This document shows positions 1 to 7,710 of a DNA stretch of 64,000 nucleotides, in pieces (within the stretch, counting starts at the first letter, position 1; the number at the start of each line of letters is the position of its first letter). Source of the stretch: JAIBJN01 sp963842305 (GTDB lineage Bacteria > Actinomycetota > Thermoleophilia > Gaiellales > Gaiellaceae). The stretch lies in the NCBI GenBank assembly GCA_963842305.1, contig CAWJFW010000002.1, positions 682,001 to 746,000 of the forward strand. The letters run 5' to 3'. The notes under the pieces were generated by a model, which did no database searches, was not told the origin of the DNA, and was given only the letters and a program-made list of their open reading frames with translations. Position numbers and translations under genes: made by a program.

Positions 1-953
1 CTCAGCGCCTCCTGGCCGGCCTGGACGTTCGCGTCTTCGCCTTTCCAGGCCTTCAGCGACGGCGCCTGGAGCGCACGGCCGTACGAGAAGGAGAGCTCCC
101 ACGGATGGGGGCCGAGCGCGTTCATCGCGTTCAGGTTCGCCGTCGCCTCTTCGTCGCCCTGTCCGCCCGAGAGGAACACGATTCCCGGCACGGCGGCCGG
201 GACGACGCCACGGAAGCAGCGGATGGTTGCTTTGGCCACCTCGTCGGGGGTGGCCTGAGTGGGGCACTCCTTCCCGGAGATGACCATGTTCGGCTTGAGG
301 AGCATTCCCTCGAAGACGACGCGCTGCGAGAACAGCTCGTTGAAGACCGCCTGCAGGGTTGCCTCGGTCACCTCGTAGCAGCGCTCGAGGGTGTGGCTCC
401 CGTCCATCAGCACCTCGGGCTCGACGATCGGAACCAGGCCGGCCTCCTGGGTGAGAACGGCGAATCGGCCCAGGGCATGCGCGTTGACGTGAATGCAGTA
501 GGCGCTCGGGATCTTGTCGCCGTCGATCGCGATGACGGCGCGCCACTTCGTGAACCTGGCGCCGAGCTCCTTGTAGTCGGCGAGCCGCTCGCGCAGCCCG
601 TCGAGACCCTCGGTGACGGTCTCGTCCTTGGCCCCGGCGAGCGCCTTGGCGCCCTTGTCGACCTTGATCCCCGGGATGACGCCGGCGTCCTCGAGAACCT
701 TCGTAAACGGAATCCCGTCCTTCGTGGACTGTCGAATCGTCTCGTCGTACAGAATCACGCCCGAGATGTGGTCGCCGATGCCGGGCGTCGTGAAGAGCAT
801 CTCCCGATACCCCCGCCGCTTCTCCTCGGTCGACTCGACCTCGATCGACTTCAGGCGCTTCTCGATCGTCCCGGTGCTCTCGTCGGCGGCCAGGATCCCC
901 TTCTGCGGCGCGACAAGCGCGCGTGCGGTCGCTTCCAGCGTTTCCTCTCCCAT
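1..953 (-). CDS. Class I fructose-bisphosphate aldolase (partial, 3' end outside window)
   Basis: Glycolytic/gluconeogenic aldolase of the Schiff-base type, interconverting fructose 1,6-bisphosphate with DHAP and glyceraldehyde 3-phosphate in the cytoplasm. About 317 N-terminal residues are present and the frame runs off the left edge. The family signature LAADESTGTIEKRL is near residue 20, the Schiff-base lysine is at about residue 220 in GMLLKPNMV, and FLSGGQGDEEAT follows. The ATG at 951-953 is preceded by GGAGAGGAGCTGGTG, a good ribosome binding site. The C-terminal tail cannot be judged. The family assignment is firm. Confidence 0.95.
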   Translation of the reverse strand, partial: MGEETLEATARALVAPQKGILAADESTGTIEKRLKSIEVESTEEKRRGYREMLFTTPGIGDHISGVILYDETIRQSTKDGIPFTKVLEDAGVIPGIKVDKGAKALAGAKDETVTEGLDGLRERLADYKELGARFTKWRAVIAIDGDKIPSAYCIHVNAHALGRFAVLTQEAGLVPIVEPEVLMDGSHTLERCYEVTEATLQAVFNELFSQRVVFEGMLLKPNMVISGKECPTQATPDEVAKATIRCFRGVVPAAVPGIVFLSGGQGDEEATANLNAMNALGPHPWELSFSYGRALQAPSLKAWKGEDANVQAGQEAL

Positions 954-1090
954 CACCAGCTCCTCTCCGGATGCTCTCCGGCAAAGTATTCCACCGACGG
1001 CTCGTGACGAACGAGGATCGAACGAAGTGGAGGGCGGCCAGCGGCCAGCCGCCCCGGTGCGCCTCGCCGGAGGCGCAGAACTCCTGCTGT

Positions 1091-1246
1091 CTAGGTCAGG
1101 AAGCCGACGACAGTTTGCAGCCGGCCGACGATCGCGTCGGACATTGCGGCGAAGAGCACGACCAGCACAGGCGTGATCACGCCGATGACGACGGCGTACT
1201 CGGTCATCGTCTGTCCTTCGCAGCGCCTCAGCTGTTTGAAGCCCAA
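1091..1246 (-). CDS. Flp/Fap-type pilin-like small protein (TTG start)
   Basis: A peptide of about 51 residues with the arrangement of Flp type IVb pilins: a short basic leader, then GQTMTEYAVVIGVI followed by a hydrophobic helix to the C-terminus. The Glu of TEY corresponds to the conserved Glu of the pilin N-terminus. The TTG at 1244-1246 is chosen because AGGAGG lies 8 nt upstream; a longer reading to 1306 has no such site. No tad/cpa assembly genes occur in the window, so it may be an orphan pilin or a pseudopilin served by machinery elsewhere. Confidence 0.7.
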   Translation of the reverse strand: MGFKQLRRCEGQTMTEYAVVIGVITPVLVVLFAAMSDAIVGRLQTVVGFLT

Positions 1247-1392
1247 AGCAGATACCTCCTGCTGACCCTGGCGGGTGGTGGCCGCACGCCGCACGTCCGA
1301 TTTCACTAATCGTCGTCAGAAAGCAGCCGTTCGGACATCCCTCCGATGAGCCATTGGAAAACCGCTGCGATGGTATGGTGGAACGGCTTTCC

Positions 1393-1465
1393 GCGGACGT
1401 AGCTCAGCTGGTAGAGCATTGGCTTCCCAAGCCAAGGGTCGCGGGTTCGAGCCCCGTCGTCCGCT
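1393..1465 (+). tRNA. tRNA-Gly(CCC)
   Basis: A complete cloverleaf. The acceptor arms are GCGGACG and CGTCCGC with discriminator T. The anticodon arm TTGGC-TTCCCAA-GCCAA gives anticodon CCC, and the T arm is GCGGG-TTCGAGC-CCCGT. CCA is not encoded. Confidence 0.95.
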
Positions 1466-1471
1466 CTCAAG

Positions 1472-1494
1472 AAAACCCCCGCAGAAGGGGGTTT
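1472..1494 (+). terminator. Hairpin terminator of tRNA-Gly(CCC)
   Basis: The inverted repeat AAACCCCC / GGGGGTTT around a 6-7 nt loop lies directly after the tRNA and is followed by a T-containing stretch. Confidence 0.75.
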
Positions 1495-1608
1495 CGTTGT
1501 TCTCGAGCGTCGCCAAGCGCCAGATTCGCGGCCCACTAATGGCCCGAACGCTCCTGCGCCGCCCCAGGTGTGGCCGCTAGAAGCGCCTTGAGTCGTGCTC
1601 AGCAGCGG

Positions 1609-2007
1609 TCAGTCGTCGGTAACCGCGATCGCGTCAACCTCGATCAGGTACTCGGGCCGGGCCAACGACTGAACACCTACCAGCGTGTCGACAGGCTTGT
1701 GGTCGCCGAACAGCGAAACCCGGGCGTCTTCGATCACAGGCAAGTACTCGGGACGGTGGCGAACAACGAAGATCGTGATCTTGGCTACCTGATCAGCCCG
1801 AGCACCGGCCGCCGCAAGAGCATGGCCGAGATTGGCGAACACCTGACGTGCCTGGGCTGCCAGGTCGCCGAGCCCGACTACATTACCCTGACTGTCCTCG
1901 GGCTCTTGGCCGGCGACGAATATCAGCCTGCGTCCAGTGGCAGCGATCACGTGGGTATAGGTCTGGGGGACGGGCAGGTTGTCGGGATCGATGCCTTCGA
2001 GCGTCAT
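1609..2007 (-). CDS. RidA/YjgF/UK114-family protein
   Basis: Probable enamine/imine deaminase or related member of the RidA superfamily, about 132 residues, the usual size. Visible features are the N-terminal THVIAATGRRLIFVAGQ strand segment, VFANLGHALAAAGA in the helix, and the C-terminal LIEVDAIAV strand. The classical substrate-binding Arg of RidA (CRVxxxL context) is not obvious; the equivalent region reads SLARPEYLIEVDAIA, so catalysis on 2-aminoacrylate is uncertain. The ATG at 2005-2007, preceded by AAGGGG, is preferred over an extension to 2082. It stands alone, downstream of the tRNA. Confidence 0.85.
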   Translation of the reverse strand: MTLEGIDPDNLPVPQTYTHVIAATGRRLIFVAGQEPEDSQGNVVGLGDLAAQARQVFANLGHALAAAGARADQVAKITIFVVRHRPEYLPVIEDARVSLFGDHKPVDTLVGVQSLARPEYLIEVDAIAVTDD

Positions 2008-2158
2008 GGCGTTGCCCCTTGCCGCTTGGCGGATGCAAACCGCCAGGCTAGCGGCCCTTGTTGGCCCGGTTGTCTTGACCATCCACGCAACCGCGCAACT
2101 AAGCCGTAGCCTGAACTCGCGGGGCGTGGGTCAGGGTAGTCCTATCGCCCTCGTGGAA

Positions 2159-2509
2159 ATGCCGATCTTGCTCGCTGACATCTTCGCGGAGCTTGCTGAC
2201 GCGCTCAGCTTCGCCTTCGGGATGTTCTGGGGGGCGTTGATCCTCGGCTTTGCGACCTCCGCGGCGGTGCGGGCGTTCGTCTCCAAAGCAGATATGCGGC
2301 GGCTTCTGCCCGACGACTTGCCCCCGCTCGCTCGGGATCGCGTGTGGGCTCGGGCTCGGCTCCTTCCTCGAGCGGCGGGCTCAGCCCGCGACCGTCTGAC
2401 AGCCCGGTTCGGGCGCTGTCCGTCGAGCCGGTCCTGCGTCCAGGCGAGGAGGTCGGGGATGAGCGGCGAGTCTGGCGCCGCTCGGCTGTCACCTCTCCCT
2501 ACTCGCTAG
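2159..2509 (+). pseudogene. N-terminal remnant of an ArsP_1/DUF318-type permease
   Basis: The first ~55 residues read as the start of a permease of the ArsP_1 (YraQ/DUF318) type: a membrane segment AELADALSFAFGMFWGALILGF, then AAVRAFVSKADMRRLLPDD. These match the family pattern of a helix followed by an FVSxxxLxRLL segment. After about 2330 the reading frame becomes Arg/Ser-rich and no membrane helices follow, although a frameshifted reading retains a Ser-rich stretch like the family's next motif. I infer decay by frameshift and deletion. An intact small protein is a less likely alternative. Confidence 0.45.
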
Positions 2510-2528
2510 AAAAAGGCTCCAGATTGGT

Positions 2529-2546
2529 TGTAAGGTGCCCCTTACA
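2529..2546 (+). promoter_or_regulatory. Dyad operator upstream of the ZIP transporter
   Basis: A perfect 7-bp inverted repeat, TGTAAGG-TGCC-CCTTACA, ends 23 bp before the transporter start. Its size and AGG/CCT core resemble boxes bound by dimeric metal regulators of the DtxR/MntR or Fur/Zur type. Which regulator binds cannot be read from the sequence. Confidence 0.5.
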
Positions 2547-2569
2547 GCGAACAGAAGGGCGCTATCGGG

Positions 2570-3424
2570 ATGTCGACGGCTCAGATACTCGTTCTCGGAG
2601 CGATCGCGGGATTCACCATCTTCCTCGGGCTCCCGCTCGCCCGGGTCGAAAAGGCCACGCCGCGGCTCCACGCCGCTCTGAGCGGCCTCGCTGCCGGGAT
2701 TCTCATCTTTCTTCTCTGGGACATCCTCGCCCACGGGATCGCCCCCGTCGAGGAGGCGTTGGAAGGTTCGGTCGAAGGAGGCGGCTCCTGGGGCGAGTTC
2801 GCCGGCTACGCGGCCCTTCTCGCGGCCGGCGTGGTCGCTGGGTTGATGAGCCTCGTCTACTACGACCGCTGGATCAAGCGCCGACGCAGCTCAGACCTTG
2901 TTGGGCCTGGCGCGGCCGCGATCGATGAGTTCGCGTCCGCCTCCTTGCTCGAGCGTATGTCGCCTTCTCACAGGCTCGCATTCCTGATCGCCCTCGGTAT
3001 CGGCCTGCACAACTTCGGGGAAGGGCTCGCGATAGGGCAAGCGGGCGCGGCCGGAGAGATCAGCCTCGCCCTTGCGCTCATTGTCGGCTTCGGGCTCCAC
3101 AATGCCACCGAGGGCTTCGCCATTGCCGGCCCGATGTCAGGCGAGACCGAGCGGCCGAGCTGGGCGTTTCTGGCGCTCCTCGGCCTGATCGGCGGAGGCC
3201 CGACGTTCCTGGGCACGCTCGTCGGAAACGCTTGGGTCAACGATGCGGTCTCGGTCGCGTTTTTCGCCCTCGCGGCCGGTTCGATCCTTTACGTCCTGCA
3301 GGAAGTCCTGAACGTCAACCGCAAGTTCGGGTACCCGGTCCTAGTCGCCTGGATGCTCCTCCTCGGTCTCGCCCTCGGCTTCGGGACGGACTTCGTGCTC
3401 GAGGCGGCCGAGCTCGCGAGCTGA
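2570..3424 (+). CDS. ZIP-family divalent metal transporter
   Basis: Integral membrane transporter for Zn2+ or a related divalent ion, 284 residues with about eight hydrophobic segments. The two ZIP metal-site helices are clear: GLHNFGEGLAIG (His147, Asn148, Glu151 region) and GLHNATEGFAIA (His177, Asn178, Glu181 region). The loop between TM3 and TM4 is short and lacks the His-rich stretch of many ZIPs. The dyad just upstream suggests metal-responsive control. The degraded permease in front may be a former operon partner. Confidence 0.93.
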   Translation: MSTAQILVLGAIAGFTIFLGLPLARVEKATPRLHAALSGLAAGILIFLLWDILAHGIAPVEEALEGSVEGGGSWGEFAGYAALLAAGVVAGLMSLVYYDRWIKRRRSSDLVGPGAAAIDEFASASLLERMSPSHRLAFLIALGIGLHNFGEGLAIGQAGAAGEISLALALIVGFGLHNATEGFAIAGPMSGETERPSWAFLALLGLIGGGPTFLGTLVGNAWVNDAVSVAFFALAAGSILYVLQEVLNVNRKFGYPVLVAWMLLLGLALGFGTDFVLEAAELAS

Positions 3425-3572
3425 GTCCCCGCTCGAACTGGCCCAGGCGTGGGTTCTCAGGCGATCGGCCTGGTGAAGCTCGGTCGACAGTCCCTCTCAT
3501 TTTTCATGGCCTTTCATCTGCCACGAGTAGCGTGATCGGCGGCACGGTACGCTCGAGAAAGGAGGCCTGCTT

Positions 3573-3884
3573 ATGAAGAAGAGGCTCGCAGTGATCGCCA
3601 CAGTCGTCGTGACTCTCGGCGCGGCCTCGGCCGGCATCGCAATTGCCGGCGCCGACGATGATGCAACCCATCCGATCACCGGGACTGACTTGCAGAAGGC
3701 CAGTGCGGCTGCCCTCGATCACACGGGGGGCGGCCGAGTCACCGGCACCGAGGTCGGCGACGAGGAGAGCTACTACGAAGTCGAGGTCACGCTGGACGGC
3801 GGTGGCCAAGTCGACGTTCAGCTCGACAAGAGCTTCAACGTCGTCAGCTCAAGCGGCGACCACGACGGATCCGGCGACGACTAG
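3573..3884 (+). CDS. Secreted PepSY-like domain protein
   Basis: 103 residues with a clear signal peptide: MKKR, then a hydrophobic stretch ending ASAGIAIAGA. The mature part carries the PepSY pattern: a helix LQKASAAALDHTGGGRVTGTEV followed by YYEVEVTLDGGGQVDVQLD and FNVVSSSGD. Single PepSY proteins are thought to act outside the membrane as small inhibitory or binding modules. The start is well supported by AAAGGAGG 8-9 nt before the ATG, and a terminator hairpin follows the stop. It appears monocistronic. Confidence 0.85.
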   Translation: MKKRLAVIATVVVTLGAASAGIAIAGADDDATHPITGTDLQKASAAALDHTGGGRVTGTEVGDEESYYEVEVTLDGGGQVDVQLDKSFNVVSSSGDHDGSGDD

Positions 3885-3905
3885 ACCTCAGCTCGCCGCT
3901 CCGCA

Positions 3906-3943
3906 ACGAGGTGCCAGCTTGCTGTCGCAGGCTGGCACCTCGT
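3906..3943 (+). terminator. Terminator after the PepSY protein gene
   Basis: A 13-bp perfect stem, ACGAGGTGCCAGC / GCTGGCACCTCGT, with a 12-nt loop starts 22 nt after the stop codon and is followed by TCTGTTC. Confidence 0.8.
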
Positions 3944-4027
3944 TCTGTTCGGGCGGGAGGGCTGCATGTCCGCCGCACTCCCGCAACGGCTGATGTGATC
4001 TGAACGATCTCCACGGACAAAGCGAAG

Positions 4028-4060
4028 GGCTCGGCGCCTCCCTTGGGGAGACGCCGAGCC
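4028..4060 (-). terminator. Hairpin terminator, probably of the leftward MFS transcript
   Basis: GGCTCGGCG pairs with CGCCGAGCC, and imperfect pairing of CCTCCC with GGGGAG extends the stem inward. It lies downstream of the leftward genes and could also act on rightward transcripts. Confidence 0.55.
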
Positions 4061-4092
4061 GGGTGGCCGCAGGTCGGGGAAGCCCCCCGCTG

Positions 4093-4266
4093 TCAGTCGC
4101 GTCCGCCCTGGTCGCCCTGGCCGCGGTCGTCATGGGTGCCCTGTTCGCCGTCGTCCTGGCTGCCCTGGTCGCCCTCATCCTGGTCACCCTGCTGGCCGTC
4201 GTCGGCGTCGCCCTGGGGACCCTCATCGGCGTCGCCCTTCTGGCCGTCGTCAACGTCGCTCCTCAC
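4093..4266 (-). CDS. Possible Asp/Gly/Gln-rich repeat peptide encoded by a 24-bp minisatellite
   Basis: The leftward frame after the MFS gene encodes about 57 residues built from 8-residue units of the form GDADDGQQ (GDADEGPQ, GDADDGQQ, GDQDEGDQ, then decaying), with no other sequence. A GTG at 4264-4266 gives this size, but there is no convincing ribosome binding site; a longer reading to 4383 overlaps the MFS gene. The opposite strand of the same DNA reads as a very hydrophobic repeat. It may be a real low-complexity acidic protein or simply a tandem repeat with an open frame. Confidence 0.3.
   Translation of the reverse strand: MRSDVDDGQKGDADEGPQGDADDGQQGDQDEGDQGSQDDGEQGTHDDRGQGDQGGRD
4105..4260. 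repeat. Degenerate 24-bp tandem repeat (about six copies)
   Basis: Units such as CTGCTGGCCGTCGTCGGCGT(CGCC) and CTGGGGACCCTCATCGGCGT(CGCC) recur every 24 bp, in phase with the codon frame. The most similar copies are at the 4190-4260 end and divergence increases toward 4110. Confidence 0.65.
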
Positions 4267-4300
4267 ATTAGGACCGCCGCCTGCTCCGTCCACCTCGAAT

Positions 4301-5530
4301 CTAGGCTTTGCCGCCGCCGGCGGATGCGTCGCGCTCGAGCGAGCCCTCCACCGGTCGGAGGTTGAGGGCGCCGGCAACGGCAACGAGGGCCGCGAGGCCG
4401 AGGAACACCTCCGTCCCGTAGCCGTCGTCCAGCAGAGCCCCGATCACCGGTACGAGAGGGACGGGGACCGCCGAGCCGACGAGCGTCACGAGCGCCACCG
4501 GCTCGGTCGGCTCGCTGGGATACAGACGCTGTGCCTGTGCGACCGCGCTCCCGTACGGCAACGCGAACCCGATCCCTGCGACGATCACGGCGACCGTCGC
4601 GAGGGCGACAGAGCTCTCCACCGCCAGCAGCGCCAGCCCCGCGGCCGCCAGGAACGTCGCGCCGCCGGCCAGGAGCGTCGGGCTGAAGCCGCGCACCGCG
4701 AGCGCGCCGCCCGCCTCACGGGCGGCGGCCGAAACGCCGAACATGATGAAGCTGAGCACGCCCGCCGTGGCGGCCGCGAGACCGGTGTCGACGTTCAGGT
4801 AGTGGACGAGCCACGATCCGAGGATCAACGGCACCGAGAAGATCGCGACGAAGAGCGCTGTGAGCCGCCACACCGAGAGACTGCGGACTGCGAGCCGCAC
4901 GAACCCGCCGCCCCTGCGTCGCTCGAAGCCGACGTCGTTGCGCTTGATCAAGAACGGAAGCGGCGTGAGAGCGACCACTGCGGAGATCACGAACGTCACG
5001 CGCCAGTCGACACCGATGTCGGTGAGGACTGCGCCGAGCCCGAGGCCGCCTGCGGCGCCGAGCTGGATCGCGGCGCCGAACAACGCCACCCTGGTCACTC
5101 CGCCGGTCGCCCGGGCGAACACCGGGCCCGCCACGGCCGCCAGGCCGAGGGCGAAGCCGGTGACTGCCCTGCCGGCGACGAGCCCCGCAAGGACCGGGGA
5201 CGCGGCGAAGACGCCGTTGCCGACGGTACCCAGCACGACCGCCACGATCATGGTGCGCACGATTCCGATGCGCTCTGCGACCTTCGGTGCGAGGATCACG
5301 CCGGGGAGCGAGAAGCCGAGCAAGAGCGTCCCCGACAGCAGGCCGACGGCCGCAAGCGAGATGTCGAACTCCTTGCCGAGTTGATCGACCACGGCGCCAA
5401 CGTTGCCCACCGCCCACGCCGCGCCCAGTCCAACCAGGAAGACCGCCCAGGCCGCGCGGCGGTCGCTGCGCCGATCCGACGCCCGTGCCGCCTCGCCCGA
5501 TCCCGGTGCCGAGGACACCACGGTGATCAT
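4301..5530 (-). CDS. Major facilitator superfamily transporter (CynX/NimT-like)
   Basis: 409-residue inner-membrane transporter with about twelve hydrophobic helices in two halves. The N-half shows the usual MFS layout, with GTLLLGFSLPGVILAPKVAERIG between TM2 and TM3 as the A-motif region and GRAVTGFALGL in TM4. Overall composition resembles the cyanate/nitroimidazole transporter branch. The substrate is unknown. The gene is divergent from the membrane protein starting at 5657, and the two share the 5531-5656 promoter region. The start at 5530 is the first in-frame ATG. Confidence 0.85.
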   Translation of the reverse strand: MITVVSSAPGSGEAARASDRRSDRRAAWAVFLVGLGAAWAVGNVGAVVDQLGKEFDISLAAVGLLSGTLLLGFSLPGVILAPKVAERIGIVRTMIVAVVLGTVGNGVFAASPVLAGLVAGRAVTGFALGLAAVAGPVFARATGGVTRVALFGAAIQLGAAGGLGLGAVLTDIGVDWRVTFVISAVVALTPLPFLIKRNDVGFERRRGGGFVRLAVRSLSVWRLTALFVAIFSVPLILGSWLVHYLNVDTGLAAATAGVLSFIMFGVSAAAREAGGALAVRGFSPTLLAGGATFLAAAGLALLAVESSVALATVAVIVAGIGFALPYGSAVAQAQRLYPSEPTEPVALVTLVGSAVPVPLVPVIGALLDDGYGTEVFLGLAALVAVAGALNLRPVEGSLERDASAGGGKA

Positions 5531-5656
5531 TTCAGGCTCACGGCATTCGGGTCAGCGCGAGCCTTGGGAGCGCCGCATCATCACGATGACGATGACGAAG
5601 ACGATGGCTATGGCTCGCGCCTTGGAACCATCTGGCCGGCAGCCTAGGCTTGAGTC

Positions 5657-7210
5657 GTGAGCGAGCACGAAGGCTCCTCGCTCGGCGAATTCGTCGAGCG
5701 TGTTCGCCGCCCGTTCGAGGGGACGAGCCGTCGCGCCGTCGCGGCCCGCTGGGCGCTGGCCATTGCGCTCTTCGTCCTTTCGCTTGCCGCGCTCGTCGGG
5801 CTGAGCTGGCTCCTGCGCGGGGCCGGGCTCTGGGGCGACCTGGCCTTCGCGATCGTCGTGACGACCGGGATCTTCTGGGTGGCCCGGCAGGCGGCGGCGT
5901 TCTTCCTGCACGAGAACGCCGGCAGGGCGCTGCCTCGTGCCTTCTCGACCACGATCTTCGTGCTGGTCGGGATTCCGGTCGCCTATGTCACGCGGCCGTG
6001 GGGGCTCGTGCTCCTCCTCGGTCCTGTCCTGGTCTGGGCGGGGTTCCAGCTCGTCTACTGGATCCGTGAGAAGCGCCACGGAACGAAGCCCAAGCCTTAC
6101 CCGGTCTTCTGGCAGGCGGAGGTTGCCGGCGTCGCGCTCCTCGCGATCGTGCTCTTCGTCGCGCCTTCGGTGGGCTCGGCCGACCGGGTGCCGAAGGCCG
6201 TGCCGGCGGCCGATCTCGCCGGCGGGGAGCAGGACCTCGCGCTTGCGCAGCACTTCCGGCCGCTCCTCTTCTTCGACTCGGGGGAGCGACGCTTTCCCTT
6301 GGACATCCAGGACGCGATCGCCGACGACCGGGTGCAGATGTGCCGGAAGGCGGTCGGCGACGACAACTGCTCGCTTGTCGAGAACGCCGAGCTGATCGAC
6401 GAGAACCAGGACTACCTCGAGCTCGAGGAGGCACCGGGCACGCCGCGCGGCGGCAACGACACGAGCGCCGTCTACTACCACGTCACGCGCGGCGGAGATG
6501 AGGGGCGCGTCTACGTCGACTACTGGTGGTTCTACTCGCGAAACCCCTCGCCGGTCGCCGACAAGGTGTTCTGCGGGCCCGGCCTGCGTACGCCGCCCTT
6601 CACCTGTCAGGAGCACGCCGGTGACTGGGAGGGCCTGACCGTCGTCCTGCTGCCGTGCAGCGACTGCCAGTCCGTGGGTGAGGACAGCCTTGCTCCGGTC
6701 GAGATCCGCTACGGGCAACACGAGCACGTCGTCGCCTACGACTGGAACGACGTGTTGGTCCCGTTCTGGAGCACGCTCCGCGCTCCGGCCGCGCCGGCGA
6801 TCAGTGACGCGTGGCGCGACATCGTCCTACCTGCCATCGCTGGCGCGGAGGATCGTGCGGTGGCCTTCGTCGCGCGGAACAGCCACGCCTCGTATCCGGG
6901 CCCCTGCTTCGGCGGCTGCAAGCAGCAGACCCGGGATCTCCCCGAGGCGTTGCACGACGGCACCGTCCCCTGGGTCCACAACGAGGACTGCGAGGACTGC
7001 GTGAAGCCGCTTCCGCTGACCGCCGAAGGAGCGCCCGCCCTCTGGAACGCCTTTCCGGGGCGCTGGGGCGAGCAGCACTGCATCCTGGCGGGTGCCTACT
7101 GCGACCTGTCCGGCGCGCCGAGGGGTCCGTCCTTCCAGCGCCGCTACGAGAACCCGGCGGGAGAGGTCGTCGAGATCTGCCTCAGCGAGGAGCGCCTCGA
7201 ACCCTGCTGA
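5657..7210 (+). CDS. Membrane-anchored Vps62-like protein of unknown function (GTG start)
   Basis: 517 residues. The N-terminal ~160 residues carry about five membrane helices. The rest is a large, probably extracytoplasmic domain starting LALAQHFRPLLFFDSGERRF. It contains YVDYWWFYSRN, CQEHAGDWEGLTVVL and RNSHASYPG, the pattern of the Vps62/DUF946-like fold, with a His-Ala-Gly-Asp-Trp-Glu core that looks like a metal or catalytic site. At least ten cysteines, several paired in sequence (CFGGCK, CEDCVK), suggest disulfides. The GTG at 5657 is the only reasonable start. No function is assigned. The stop directly abuts that of the convergent gene at 7211. Confidence 0.65.
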   Translation: MSEHEGSSLGEFVERVRRPFEGTSRRAVAARWALAIALFVLSLAALVGLSWLLRGAGLWGDLAFAIVVTTGIFWVARQAAAFFLHENAGRALPRAFSTTIFVLVGIPVAYVTRPWGLVLLLGPVLVWAGFQLVYWIREKRHGTKPKPYPVFWQAEVAGVALLAIVLFVAPSVGSADRVPKAVPAADLAGGEQDLALAQHFRPLLFFDSGERRFPLDIQDAIADDRVQMCRKAVGDDNCSLVENAELIDENQDYLELEEAPGTPRGGNDTSAVYYHVTRGGDEGRVYVDYWWFYSRNPSPVADKVFCGPGLRTPPFTCQEHAGDWEGLTVVLLPCSDCQSVGEDSLAPVEIRYGQHEHVVAYDWNDVLVPFWSTLRAPAAPAISDAWRDIVLPAIAGAEDRAVAFVARNSHASYPGPCFGGCKQQTRDLPEALHDGTVPWVHNEDCEDCVKPLPLTAEGAPALWNAFPGRWGEQHCILAGAYCDLSGAPRGPSFQRRYENPAGEVVEICLSEERLEPC

Positions 7211-7621
7211 TCAGGCCTCTGCCGCCGGATCGCCCCAGGTGTGCCAGTGATCGATCTCGATGAAGACGGTCATCCCACGGTAGTCGCGATCCTCGTACGG
7301 GACGCCCCCGTACCGCTGCGAAAGCGCGTCGATGTCGGCGAGATCGTCGTCGCTCCGAAAGTCGACCGCCCTGCCGAGGACGGACACGTGCGAGTACCAG
7401 TCGTCTCCGAGCATGGTCAGGGCGACGCGCGGATTGGCCCGGATGTGCCGAAGTCGGTGGCTCTCGTGGCCCATGGAGAGAATCAGCCGGTCCTGCTCGT
7501 CGATTCCGTACCAGCACGGGGTCGTCACCGGCGCGCCGTCCTCACGGGCCGTGCCCACGACCGCGTGCCGCGGCTGGCCGACGAAGCTCCGGAGCTCGGG
7601 CGGAAGTGGTGCCGGAGGCAC
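7211..7621 (-). CDS. PPOX-class (probably F420-dependent) pyridoxamine 5'-phosphate oxidase-like protein
   Basis: 136 residues with a split beta-barrel flavin/F420-binding fold. HAVVGTAREDGAPVTTPCWYGID at the N-terminus, LRHIRANPRVALTMLGD in the middle and VFIEIDHWHTWGD at the C-terminus match the actinobacterial F420-dependent PPOX group. It is likely a cytoplasmic reductase or F420-binding protein of unknown substrate. Convergent with the upstream membrane protein. Confidence 0.85.
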   Translation of the reverse strand: MPPAPLPPELRSFVGQPRHAVVGTAREDGAPVTTPCWYGIDEQDRLILSMGHESHRLRHIRANPRVALTMLGDDWYSHVSVLGRAVDFRSDDDLADIDALSQRYGGVPYEDRDYRGMTVFIEIDHWHTWGDPAAEA

Positions 7622-7710
7622 CGCGCGATTCTAGTGCTCAGAGCGCGGCGGGGTAGAACGAGAATCCAAGCCGTGGCAGGCGTGGCGCCGGACGGCACCC
7701 TCGCTCCGTG

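Noticed and set aside
1306..1539. Short coding frames over the tRNA-Gly(CCC) region
   Set aside because: They translate the tRNA itself (for example the frame with RRGSNPRPLAWE) and are a known artefact.
5552..6727. Long leftward open frame opposite the Vps62-like gene
   Set aside because: It is Arg/Asp/Glu-rich with no domain, mirrors a well-biased gene on the other strand, and is the usual antisense artefact of high-GC coding DNA.
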